26,219 nucleotides of DNA, taken from assembly GCA_030754655.1 (NCBI GenBank), contig JASLZX010000016.1, forward strand, positions 1 to 26,219, read 5' to 3'. Source of the DNA: UBA8886 sp002731655 (GTDB lineage: Archaea > Thermoplasmatota > Poseidoniia > MGIII > CG-Epi1). A program made the position numbers and the translations under genes. This document shows, in pieces, positions 13,912 to 21,855 of this stretch. The notes below the pieces were generated by a model. It was not told the DNA's origin and ran no database searches. It saw nothing but the letters and a program-made list of their open reading frames with translations. Within the stretch, counting starts at the first letter, position 1. Each line of letters begins with the position of its first letter.

Positions 13912-14423
13912 CAGTTCGACCCGCTGACCTCAATGTGGCACGGGGTCGGGAGCTTGTGTGACGACTTGCGCAGCGCTTCCTTGGCGGCGTCAGCAAATTC
14001 GCTCGAAGTGCGCAGCGTAATCAGCTTCTGCCCCCGGCGCACCTTGGCGGCGACGCCGACCGGCTTGCCGAACGAGAGTCGCATCCCCTGCGAGACACGG
14101 TCCGCCCCCGCTCCGGTGGCGACCTTGTTGTGCCGCAGCACCTGGTGTGGGTAGACGCGTATCTTGAGGTGGTAGCCTTCGCGGCCCGCGGCGGTCATGA
14201 TGTGCCGGTTGGCGGTGATGCGCGCCGCTTCCAGCGCGTTGTGGCGAATCAGGCATTTCTCGTCGGCGCTGAGCGTCACGATGACCTCCGGGTCAAATTT
14301 CGCCCCGGGCGCACCAACGTCGAACTGGGTAATCCGGCTGGCTGGAATGCCCCCGATATACTTGGCGCGCGTGTAGCCGGGCTTCTTGCCACGGAACATG
14401 TGCGCCGGGTTCTTCTTCGCCAT
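13911..14423 (-). CDS. rpl10e: 50S ribosomal protein L10e (uL16)
   Basis: The archaeal/eukaryotic L10e, equivalent to bacterial L16, sits in the large subunit near the A-site and the peptidyl transferase centre. The 170-residue length fits the family. Diagnostic segments are A-L-E-A-A-R-I-T-A-N-R-H, H-L-K-I-R-V-Y-P-H-Q-V-L-R-H-N-K, G-A-G-A-D-R-V-S-Q-G-M-R and F-G-K-P-V-G-V-A-A-K-V. The start M-A-K-K-N-P is preceded by a TATA element at leaderless spacing. The stop overlaps the 88-residue gene (ATGA), and the Nudix gene follows, making a three-gene unit. It lies 50 bases downstream of the DEAD-box helicase gene on the same strand but has its own promoter. Confidence 0.95.
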   Translation of the reverse strand: MAKKNPAHMFRGKKPGYTRAKYIGGIPASRITQFDVGAPGAKFDPEVIVTLSADEKCLIRHNALEAARITANRHIMTAAGREGYHLKIRVYPHQVLRHNKVATGAGADRVSQGMRLSFGKPVGVAAKVRRGQKLITLRTSSEFADAAKEALRKSSHKLPTPCHIEVSGSN

Positions 14424-14444
14424 GGGGCCGCCGCAGGATGAGTG

Positions 14445-14452
14445 ATATTTAA
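14445..14452 (-). promoter_or_regulatory. TATA box of the L10e operon
   Basis: TTAAATAT on the minus strand is centred 25-26 bases before the L10e ATG at 14423. The spacing implies transcription starting at the start codon. It lies in the 50-base gap after the helicase stop, so L10e is not dependent on read-through. Confidence 0.65.
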
Positions 14453-14473
14453 GTCTTAGTGCCGTCGAACGGG

Positions 14474-16183
14474 TCAGCTTCTATAATTCTTTTTCGAATG
14501 TGACCGGCTGGACCGGCGACCCCGCTTCCAGTTCTGGGGCTTTCGATTCTTTGACCAGCCGCCGCCTCCGCTAGGTGATCCGCCACCGGAATGGCTGGAA
14601 TTCCCCTGTTTCCAGTTCTGTGACTTGCCGGTAGATGGTCGACCCTGTTTCCAGTTCTGTGACTTGCCATTAGATGGTCGACCCTGTTTCCAGTTCTGTG
14701 ACTTGCCGTTAGATGGTCGACCCTGTTTCCAGTTCTGTGACTTGCCGTTAGATGGTCGACCCTGTTTCCAGTTCTGCGACTTGCCGTTACCGGAGCGGCC
14801 GCCGCCCTTGCGGTAGCCACCACTGGAATTACCGGGCCGCTTGCCACCATTGTGGGGTCCCGAACGGGCCGAGTTAGAGCGATTTTTGCCTCCAAATTTG
14901 TTGCTGGATTTATTCTTCCTGAAAGAAAAGGCCCGCTCAACATTCCGGTTGACCTTGTCCTGCAGGGAAACTCCTCCAGATTTTGCAGCCATATCCCTGA
15001 AAACCGAGCTTCCGCGCTCCTTTGGCCCACCCCGGGAGCGGTTGGAAGGTGTATATTCTTCCCTCTCCGGCAGCTTGCCGAATTCGGGAGACGTGAAATT
15101 TACGTTGATTCCGGCCTGTCGCTGGATTCTGATGAATTCACTTTTCTGAGGAGGCTGCACAAGCGAGATGACCGTACCGTGCGCCCCGGCGCGGGCCGTC
15201 CTTCCGCTGCGGTGCTTGTACGCCTTGCCATTTTCCGGAGGGTCGAAGTGAATTACGCACTGGACGCCCTCGACGTCGATGCCGCGGGCGGCAACATCGG
15301 TCGCCACCAGCGCCATGCAGCCGCCGTGGATGAAGCGCGCCATCGCCCGGTCACGCTGGTTCTGGCTGAGTCCGCCGTGGATTGTAGCGACCTCAAGACC
15401 GGTAGCTCTCAATTCCTTACCAACTCGGTCAACTCCACGGCGCGTGCGGCAGAAAATCATGCTGCGCCCGCCCTGCTTCACGGCAGTACTAGCCAGCCGG
15501 GATTTGCCGGTGTTGTGGACCGTCCAGAAGAAATGCTGCATGCTTTCCATGCTGACTTCCTTCGGCCCGATTTCGATTTTGAAGGGATGGTCCTGGTATT
15601 TACGGATCAGGACCGAAACTTCATCGTCGAGGGTCGCGCTGAAGAGGAATGTCTGCCGCTCCCCGGAACAATTGTCCAGGATATGGCACACCGGGTCGAT
15701 GAATCCCATATCAGCCATGCGGTCGGCTTCATCGATGACCACGGTTTCTACGTCATCCAGTTTCAGCATTCCCTTTTCCATCAGGTCAATCAGGCGACCG
15801 GGACAGGCGACGATAATCTCGACACCCTGTTCAAGCCGCTGGCGCTGCTTGGCGTATGAAGTTCCACCGTATACCGCCATTACTCCCAGCTTTTGCGGTC
15901 GGGCCAGCGGCTGCAGTACTTTGCAAATCTGTTCCGCCAGTTCCCGGGTGGGAGTGACTACCAGCGCAGTGGGATAGCGCGGATGGGCTGGCTTGCAGCG
16001 TGAGATGAGCGGCAGGCCGAATGCGAGGGTCTTTCCCGAACCGGTCGGGGCGCGGCAGCAGACATCCTTTCCCTGCATCATAGCAGGTATGGCCTCGGCC
16101 TGGACCTCGAACGTTTCCGTAATGCCCTGTTCCTTCAGGACCTGGACAATGGCTGGTGCTATGCCGAGTTCTGAAAAACTCAT
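14474..16183 (-). CDS. DEAD-box ATP-dependent RNA helicase with repetitive basic tail
   Basis: A 569-residue RNA helicase that would unwind structured RNA, for example in ribosome assembly or RNA decay. The core has all motifs: F-S-E-L-G with Q28 (Q motif), A-P-T-G-S-G-K-T at 45-52, P-T-R-E-L-A at 78-83, C-P-G-R at 127-130 (usually T-P-G-R), D-E-A-D at 151-154, S-A-T at 182-184, A-T-D-V-A-A-R-G-I-D at 294-303 and H-R-S-G-R-T-A-R at 324-331. From about 375 on, the tail is disordered, rich in Gly, Ser, Arg, Lys and Asn, and contains four to five 13-residue N-G-K-S-Q-N-W-K-Q-G-R-P-S repeats, likely RNA-binding. ATG at 16183 is right because the Q motif begins immediately after it. GC content is lower than in neighbouring genes. 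Confidence 0.92.
   Translation of the reverse strand: MSFSELGIAPAIVQVLKEQGITETFEVQAEAIPAMMQGKDVCCRAPTGSGKTLAFGLPLISRCKPAHPRYPTALVVTPTRELAEQICKVLQPLARPQKLGVMAVYGGTSYAKQRQRLEQGVEIIVACPGRLIDLMEKGMLKLDDVETVVIDEADRMADMGFIDPVCHILDNCSGERQTFLFSATLDDEVSVLIRKYQDHPFKIEIGPKEVSMESMQHFFWTVHNTGKSRLASTAVKQGGRSMIFCRTRRGVDRVGKELRATGLEVATIHGGLSQNQRDRAMARFIHGGCMALVATDVAARGIDVEGVQCVIHFDPPENGKAYKHRSGRTARAGAHGTVISLVQPPQKSEFIRIQRQAGINVNFTSPEFGKLPEREEYTPSNRSRGGPKERGSSVFRDMAAKSGGVSLQDKVNRNVERAFSFRKNKSSNKFGGKNRSNSARSGPHNGGKRPGNSSGGYRKGGGRSGNGKSQNWKQGRPSNGKSQNWKQGRPSNGKSQNWKQGRPSNGKSQNWKQGRPSTGKSQNWKQGNSSHSGGGSPSGGGGWSKNRKPQNWKRGRRSSRSHSKKNYRS
14605..14790 (-). repeat. 39-bp tandem repeat array in the helicase tail
   Basis: Four full 39-base units begin at 14611, 14650, 14689 and 14728, and a partial fifth at 14767. 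The full units differ at only two positions; the third and fourth are identical. Each unit encodes 13 residues around S-Q-N-W-K-Q-G. A degenerate copy (tccagttctg again) lies near 14529. The near-identity points to recent expansion by slippage or unequal exchange. Confidence 0.9.
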
Positions 16184-16233
16184 GCGTGGCGCCACCCGGA
16201 CAAAATCATCATGGGCGCGCACGAAGCGGTCTC

Positions 16234-16239
16234 TATAAG
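16234..16239 (-). promoter_or_regulatory. Possible TATA element of the helicase gene
   Basis: TATAAG on the plus strand reads CTTATA on the minus strand. It is centred about 53 bases before the helicase ATG, which would leave a leader of about 27 bases. A weaker AT-rich stretch at about 16202-16208 sits at leaderless distance. Neither is decisive. Confidence 0.35.
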
Positions 16240-16262
16240 TGTTTACACAGCGTCTTAAACAC
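16239..16262. promoter_or_regulatory. Inverted repeat GTGTTTA-N10-TAAACAC
   Basis: GTGTTTA (16239-16245) and TAAACAC (16256-16262) are perfect inverted arms ten bases apart, giving centres about 17 bases from each other. The right arm overlaps the putative sucC TATA, and the left arm touches the putative helicase TATA. That is the layout of a repressor site acting on one or both divergent genes. The left arm with its flank (AAGTGTTTA) is identical to 871-879 upstream of hmgA. Confidence 0.45.
16254..16260 (+). promoter_or_regulatory. TATA-like element of sucCD
   Basis: CTTAAAC is centred 23 bases before the GTG start at 16280, near the leaderless spacing found elsewhere. It overlaps the right arm of the inverted repeat at 16239-16262. 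Confidence 0.4.
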
Positions 16263-16279
16263 CGTCCGAATAGCGAGCC

Positions 16280-17445
<1,166 letters not shown>

Positions 17446-17446
<1 letters not shown>

Positions 17447-18309
17447 TGGGCATCTGGCTTGACAGGGATTCGCGCATCGCTGTGCAGGGCCTTACAGGGC
17501 GCAACGGCCAGTTCCACGCGCGGCAGATGCTCGACTACGGCACGCCGCTCGTCGGCGGCGTGACGCCCGGTAAGGGCGGCAGCGAATGCCTGGGACTGCC
17601 GGTGTGGGACACCGTCGCCGAGGCGGTCGATAACGGCGCGAACACCAGCTGCGTCTTCGTCCCTCCCCGCTTTGCGGCCTCCGCGATTCGCGAGGCGGTC
17701 GACGCTGGCGTCGGGCTGGTTGTGGCAATTACCGAAGGCATCCCGGCGCTGGACATGGTGCGCACCAAGGCGCATCTGGCCGATACGGGAACGCGACTCA
17801 TCGGGCCGAACTGCCCCGGCATCATCACCCCCGGCGTCGCCAAGGTGGGCATCATGCCGGGCCACATCCACCGGCCGGGCGACATCGGCATCGTCTCGCG
17901 CTCGGGAACGCTGACCTACGAGGCGGTCGACCAGGTCACCCGCATCGGCCGCGGGCAGTCAACCTGCCTTGGCATCGGCGGCGACCCTGTTATTGGAACC
18001 CAGTTTATCGACGTGCTCGAAGCGTTCGAGGCGGACCCCGCCACGAAGGCGATGGTGATGATTGGCGAAATCGGTGGCAGTGCCGAAGAAGCTGCCGCCG
18101 ATTTCGTCCGTGAACACGTCTCGAAGCCGGTCGTCGGCTTCATCGCCGGCAGCACCGCGCCGCCCGGCAAGCGCATGGGTCACGCCGGCGCGATTATCGC
18201 CGGCGGCAAGGGCACGGCTGGAGCAAAGATGGAGGCGATGCGGAAGGCGGGCATCGCGGTCACCGATAACCCAGCGAAATTGGGCGAGACACTCGCCGAA
18301 CTGCTGTAG
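17446..18309 (+). CDS. sucD: Succinyl-CoA synthetase alpha subunit
   Basis: Catalytic partner of SucC carrying the phosphorylated histidine. The CoA-binding Rossmann domain opens with Q-G-L-T-G-R-N-G at 14-21. G-P-N-C-P-G-I-I lies at 120-127 and I-G-E-I-G-G at 206-211. The active His is in G-H-A-G-A-I at 245-250, His246 counting from the ATG at 17446, the same number as in the E. coli enzyme. I prefer this ATG (TGATG with the sucC stop) over a TTG three bases earlier. The protein has 287 residues, normal for the family. The gene ends 45 bases before gar1, which has its own promoter. Confidence 0.96.
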
Positions 18310-18324
18310 CGCTCGCGCAGCCAG

Positions 18325-18332
18325 CTTTATTA
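18325..18332 (+). promoter_or_regulatory. TATA box of gar1-tfb
   Basis: CTTTATTA is centred 26-27 bases before the gar1 ATG at 18355, in the 45-base gap after sucD. The spacing predicts a leaderless mRNA for the gar1-tfb pair. Confidence 0.6.
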
Positions 18333-18354
18333 CGCCACACCACAGAGCGGAGCC

Positions 18355-18579
18355 ATGCACTGTATCGGCAAGGTCGCGCAACTCGGCGACCGGGGCGAGC
18401 TGCTGCTGCCGGTTGAAAAGAAAATCGAGCCCGGCACGCCCGTCAGCGATGCGCGCGGCCGCAGGGTGGGGCGCGTCAGCGACCTGTTCGGGCCGGTCGC
18501 GGAGCCGTGGGTCGCAGTGCGCGCCGCGAAAGGCGTCCGCGCGACACAGTTACTGGGGCGGGAGCTTTTCTGTAAATGA
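18355..18579 (+). CDS. gar1: H/ACA ribonucleoprotein subunit Gar1
   Basis: Small (74 residues) RNA-guided pseudouridylation protein that binds the Cbf5 catalytic subunit and controls substrate turnover. It has the Gar1 beta-barrel pattern: I-G-K-V-A-Q-L near 4-10, G-T-P-V-S-D at 27-32, R-R-V-G-R-V-S-D-L-F-G-P-V at about 36-48 and W-V-A-V-R after it. The G-x-V-x-D-x-F-G-P-V segment is diagnostic. The length is at the short end for archaeal Gar1. The stop overlaps the tfb ATG (ATGA), so the two are translationally coupled. Confidence 0.85.
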   Translation: MHCIGKVAQLGDRGELLLPVEKKIEPGTPVSDARGRRVGRVSDLFGPVAEPWVAVRAAKGVRATQLLGRELFCK

Positions 18580-19373
18580 AGTGCCCCGGATGCGGCGGGC
18601 GCGAGCTAGAGCCTGACGGCGACGGGCTGCTGCGCTGCGAAGGCTGCGGCGAAATCATCGACGGCGGCCCTACATGGGGCAGCTTCGCCGTCGCCCCGGC
18701 CGAGCCTGCGAGCGAGACGGCGGTCGCGCCCCCGCATAGCGACGCGCCGGTGGCCGAGCACGCGCTCCAGCAGTGGCAGGCGGCGGTGCGGCTGCACGGC
18801 ACCCCCGGGCGGACGCTGCTGCTCGCTTCGCAGGAAATCGAACGGCTCGACGGCGCGCTACGACTGCCAACTCGCGTCCGCGAATCCGCGCTCGAGCTCT
18901 TCTCCGAGGCGTTGCGGCGCAAACTGGTGCGCGGCCGGCAAACCGAGCGCGTCGCGGCGGCGCTGACCTACGCCGCCATCCGGCAGGAGCGGCTACCGCT
19001 GACAATGGATGACGTTGTCGCCGCTTCAGGACTGGGGCGACTCGAGCTGGGGCGACTCTACCGCACGCTTGCACGCGGGCTCGAGCTAAAAGTCACCCCA
19101 CAGGCGGCCGCCGACTTCCTGCCGCGGTTCGCAAAGAAGCTACAGCTGGCCGACGAGACCGCCCGGCAGGCGCATCTGCTGCTACGGCAGGCGGCCGACG
19201 CGGGCTACGGCCAGGGGATGCGACCCGGCGCGCTGGCGGGCGCGGCGCTCTACCTGGCGTGCCGCGAGGCGGGAGAGCCGCGCAGCCAGAAGCAGGTCGC
19301 GCAGGTCGCCGGCATCACCGAGGTGACCGTGCGGACGCGCTACCTAGAATTGTCCCGATTATTATCGAAATAA
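18576..19373 (+). CDS. tfb: Transcription initiation factor B (TFIIB-like), B-reader apparently missing
   Basis: Bridges TBP on the promoter to archaeal RNA polymerase. Residues 1-27 form a zinc ribbon with Cys3, Cys6, Cys21 and Cys24, followed by G-P-T-W-G-S-F (31-37), the counterpart of the usual G-P-E-W-R-A-F. Two cyclin-type repeats cover about 75-265: E-I-E-R-L-D-G-A-L-R-L-P and A-A-A-L-T-Y-A-A-I-R in the first, L-A-G-A-A-L-Y-L-A-C-R and a recognition-type Q-K-Q-V-A-Q-V-A-G-I-T-E-V-T-V-R in the second. The standard B-reader/B-linker segment (R-x-G-x-P then H-D-K-G-L) is absent; an Ala/Pro-rich linker of about 25 residues takes its place. The 265 residues compare with about 300 in normal TFBs. 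It is coupled to gar1. It may be a specialised or accessory TFB. Confidence 0.85.
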   Translation: MKCPGCGGRELEPDGDGLLRCEGCGEIIDGGPTWGSFAVAPAEPASETAVAPPHSDAPVAEHALQQWQAAVRLHGTPGRTLLLASQEIERLDGALRLPTRVRESALELFSEALRRKLVRGRQTERVAAALTYAAIRQERLPLTMDDVVAASGLGRLELGRLYRTLARGLELKVTPQAAADFLPRFAKKLQLADETARQAHLLLRQAADAGYGQGMRPGALAGAALYLACREAGEPRSQKQVAQVAGITEVTVRTRYLELSRLLSK

Positions 19374-19379
19374 CCGGCG

Positions 19380-20924
19380 CTAGAAGTAGAGTTCCGGCAG
19401 CTCCAGTTCAATCGCGAACATCGGGTCGGTGTTCTCGTCGGTGCTGTCGTGGTACGCCACTACGACGCCGCCGTCGGGGAGGATGCCCATTGAGGGGAAA
19501 TCGAAGCGAATATCGTTGCCGGCACCCGAAGTGGCGTCGAGGTCGCCAAGGCCGATGAGCGTTATGGTATCCGCTTCCATGCTTTCCCTGTAATCCCTGA
19601 TGTGGAATATCAGGTCCACGTCGCTTGCAGTTCCATTATTCTCGGTCTGGACCCTCACGGTAATTACGGCCAGGTCAAGGTTACCGTCAGCCTGGAAATC
19701 CCACTCGAAGGTGTTGTCTGAAACAGACAGGGAACCTGGCCATTTGTGGGTGTAGTTTGTCCAGGTATATCCGCCATCATAACTGATTTGGTGCGTCAGG
19801 TTGAAGGTCCCGTCGCACCCCTTGGCGTTGGGGTTTGCTTCATTACAGGAAACGCTGTGCAACGCACCGGAACTGTCGATTACCAGATTACGGGAAGGAA
19901 GCAACAACCCTCCGGGCAGGGTCTGCTTGTGCCATTGCAGGTTCGTGTCAAGGAACAGGTTACTACCATCACTGTACCAGCGTGGAAACAGCAAGCCACC
20001 GGAGGGGATTGGCGAAGCCCGTATTTCCCGGTGGGGTTGCATGTAATCCCATTCTGGCCCCAGGTCCTCAAAAAAGAGGTCGAACTCCAGGTCTGCCGGC
20101 CCACCATCACTGCTGTCAGGAATCGGTATCGGACGATAATTCAGGCCGTCGACGCTAATCTGGTAACCCTGCTCGTTGTAGCTCCAGAAATTGGATACTA
20201 CCATACTGGCCCAGGGGCAATTCGAAGAGCATTTGTTGGTAGCATATTCGGTGGGCGGGTTGATGGGGCCCACGACGGGCACCTGCCAGGAACGGTCATA
20301 GAACGGTTCCTTATCAACTGAATTCCAGCACCACTCCCATTCAATCTGGGTGGGGCTCGTCTTCTTGCCCAGAATTGCATAGAACTGGTCAACACCATCT
20401 GTGCTGGGATACGGAAACCAGGTCATGGCGAGGATGTCGCCGTTGGGCGCCTGGATAATCGATCCCTCACCCAGTCCCGGGTCAAGCGTGGGGTCGAACT
20501 GGCCCTCTTCGCACCCCAGGTCTGTATTGACCACGGGCGGCACCCACTCCTGCCAGGTCAGCCCGCGGTCAGTCGACCACCAGGGCCATTCGCCGCCGAG
20601 GTTGTAGATGATGCCATCCTGATCGGTGGCGAGGTAGTGCTCGCAGCAGTTTCCGCCGAAATTATTCTCGTCATTCTGGCCAATGTTGACGGTGCCGTAG
20701 ACCGACCAGAAGCGCTCGTCGACCACCTCCATCGTCGACGGGTAGATGACGCTGAAATTGCGGACGTCGTACGGGAACTCGCCAAAGCGGTCCTCAGAGA
20801 TGACGAGCCGCACTGACTCACTGAAGCCGGCATCGTCAGGGCTGGTGCGGAAATCATCGGGGCTGAGGCAGCCGGCAAGGCTGGTGCCCAGCACCATCAG
20901 CGCCAGCAGGGTTGCACGCAGCAT
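19380..20924 (-). CDS. Secreted lipoprotein with BNR/Asp-box (sialidase-like) propeller repeats
   Basis: A 514-residue exported protein. The signal peptide ends in a lipobox L-A-G-C with Cys19, so it is probably lipid-anchored on the outer face of the membrane. Asp-box motifs S-x-D-x-G-x-T-W are clear at 117-124 (S-T-D-R-G-L-T-W) and 381-388 (S-Y-D-G-G-Y-T-W), with a degenerate one near 257 (S-V-D-G-L-N-Y). Asp-boxes mark beta-propeller blades in sialidases and in many non-enzymatic surface proteins. The catalytic Arg triad of sialidases cannot be confirmed, so a glycosidase call is not justified. Paired Cys (C93-C94; others at 138, 199, 232, 236, 360 and 370) may form disulfides. The middle of the gene is distinctly A/T-richer than its ends. 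It converges on tfb with a 6-base gap. Confidence 0.8.
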   Translation of the reverse strand: MLRATLLALMVLGTSLAGCLSPDDFRTSPDDAGFSESVRLVISEDRFGEFPYDVRNFSVIYPSTMEVVDERFWSVYGTVNIGQNDENNFGGNCCEHYLATDQDGIIYNLGGEWPWWSTDRGLTWQEWVPPVVNTDLGCEEGQFDPTLDPGLGEGSIIQAPNGDILAMTWFPYPSTDGVDQFYAILGKKTSPTQIEWEWCWNSVDKEPFYDRSWQVPVVGPINPPTEYATNKCSSNCPWASMVVSNFWSYNEQGYQISVDGLNYRPIPIPDSSDGGPADLEFDLFFEDLGPEWDYMQPHREIRASPIPSGGLLFPRWYSDGSNLFLDTNLQWHKQTLPGGLLLPSRNLVIDSSGALHSVSCNEANPNAKGCDGTFNLTHQISYDGGYTWTNYTHKWPGSLSVSDNTFEWDFQADGNLDLAVITVRVQTENNGTASDVDLIFHIRDYRESMEADTITLIGLGDLDATSGAGNDIRFDFPSMGILPDGGVVVAYHDSTDENTDPMFAIELELPELYF

Positions 20925-20946
20925 TATCGCGCCACCCTGTCGCGCC

Positions 20947-20954
20947 TAAATTAA
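20947..20954 (-). promoter_or_regulatory. TATA box of the BNR lipoprotein gene
   Basis: TTAATTTA on the minus strand is centred 26-27 bases before the ATG at 20924. In this 76-base divergent spacer each gene has its own element, unlike the shared one at 10736-10742. Confidence 0.6.
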
Positions 20955-20972
20955 GCTTGGGCGCGGGGGCAG

Positions 20973-20978
20973 TAAATA
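20973..20978 (+). promoter_or_regulatory. TATA box of the sdhCAB operon
   Basis: TAAATA is centred 25-26 bases before the sdhC ATG at 21001. The spacing supports both a leaderless transcript and this choice of start codon. Confidence 0.6.
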
Positions 20979-21000
20979 CACCCCTCCGCTTCGCGGCGCA

Positions 21001-21855
21001 ATGGCTCCCGAGACCGCTGGCGGGGATACTCTGCCCTGTGCGATTCCCGGCGATGAAGGGCTCTTCCCGACCGCGCGCGGCGACTGGTGGTGGGCGCAGC
21101 CACTGGCCGTCTTTCTAGGCCTTGCGACCGCGGTCGCCTACATGACCTGGGCGGCGTTCCAGGGTACAAACTACCACTTCGACGGGGGCGGTGCCAACTA
21201 CCTTTCGCCACTCTACTCACCCGAGTTTTTCGGCGATACCGGAAACGCCATCTTCGGTGAGAAGCCGGCGCTATGGCCCGATGAGTTCCTCGGCTTCGTG
21301 GTGCCGTGGTCACCAGCGTTCCTGATATTATGGGCGCCGGCCGGCTTCCGGCTGACCTGCTACTACTACCGCGGCGCCTACTACAAGTCATTCTGGGCTG
21401 ACCCGCCGGCGTGCGCGGTCGGTGAGCCGCGCGGCTCCTACTGGGGCGAGAACGCGATGCCACTGCTGCTACAGAACCTGCACCGCTACATGCTCTACTT
21501 CGCGCTGGGATTCATCGTCATCCTGACCTGGGATGCGTGGGAAGCGCTCTGGTTCGCGACGCCGGATGGCGGCCATGAACTTGGCATTGGTGTCGGGACG
21601 CTGGTACTGGGGCTGAACGCGTTCCTGCTTGGGGGCTACACGCTCGGCTGCCACTCACTGCGCCACCTCATCGGCGGCTACGCCGACCGCATCTCGCTGC
21701 GGTCGCAACCGCAGCAGAAAGCGCTGGACTGCGTCTCCTGTCTGAATCGCAGCCACATGCGCTGGGCGTGGTTTTCGCTGGCGTGGGTCTGCTTTACCGA
21801 CCTTTACGTGCGGCTCTGCGCGACAGGAGTCATCGATGACTGGAGGCTCTTCTGA
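21001..21855 (+). CDS. sdhC: Succinate dehydrogenase membrane subunit (single large SdhC-type)
   Basis: Membrane anchor that would pass electrons from SdhB to quinone. The 284-residue protein has about five hydrophobic segments (roughly 32-53, 98-121, 161-185, 194-217 and 254-274). Family-like stretches are G-A-N-Y-L-S-P-L-Y-S-P at 64-74, P-W-S-P-A-F-L-I-L-W-A-P-A-G-F-R at 102-117 and N-L-H-R-Y-M-L-Y-F at 159-167. These resemble the long one-piece SdhC found in some bacteria, not the SdhC/SdhD pair. Candidate haem ligands are His161, His218, His222 and His252. A C-V-S-C motif sits at 244-247 before the last helix. The stop overlaps the sdhA ATG (TGATG). The identity rests on gene order plus these motifs. 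Confidence 0.78.
   Translation: MAPETAGGDTLPCAIPGDEGLFPTARGDWWWAQPLAVFLGLATAVAYMTWAAFQGTNYHFDGGGANYLSPLYSPEFFGDTGNAIFGEKPALWPDEFLGFVVPWSPAFLILWAPAGFRLTCYYYRGAYYKSFWADPPACAVGEPRGSYWGENAMPLLLQNLHRYMLYFALGFIVILTWDAWEALWFATPDGGHELGIGVGTLVLGLNAFLLGGYTLGCHSLRHLIGGYADRISLRSQPQQKALDCVSCLNRSHMRWAWFSLAWVCFTDLYVRLCATGVIDDWRLF

Noticed and set aside
14605..14790. Regular 39-bp repeats as a possible CRISPR array
   Set aside because: The repeats are contiguous without unique spacers, keep the reading frame of the helicase and encode a 13-residue protein repeat.
14852..15859. 335-codon frame on the plus strand opposite the DEAD-box helicase
   Set aside because: The minus strand carries every helicase motif in frame. 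The plus frame shows no domain and is explained by codon bias.
19380..20924. Calling the BNR protein a sialidase
   Set aside because: Asp-boxes are present but the catalytic Arg triad, Tyr/Glu pair and Asp cannot be identified, and Asp-boxes are common in non-enzymatic propellers.
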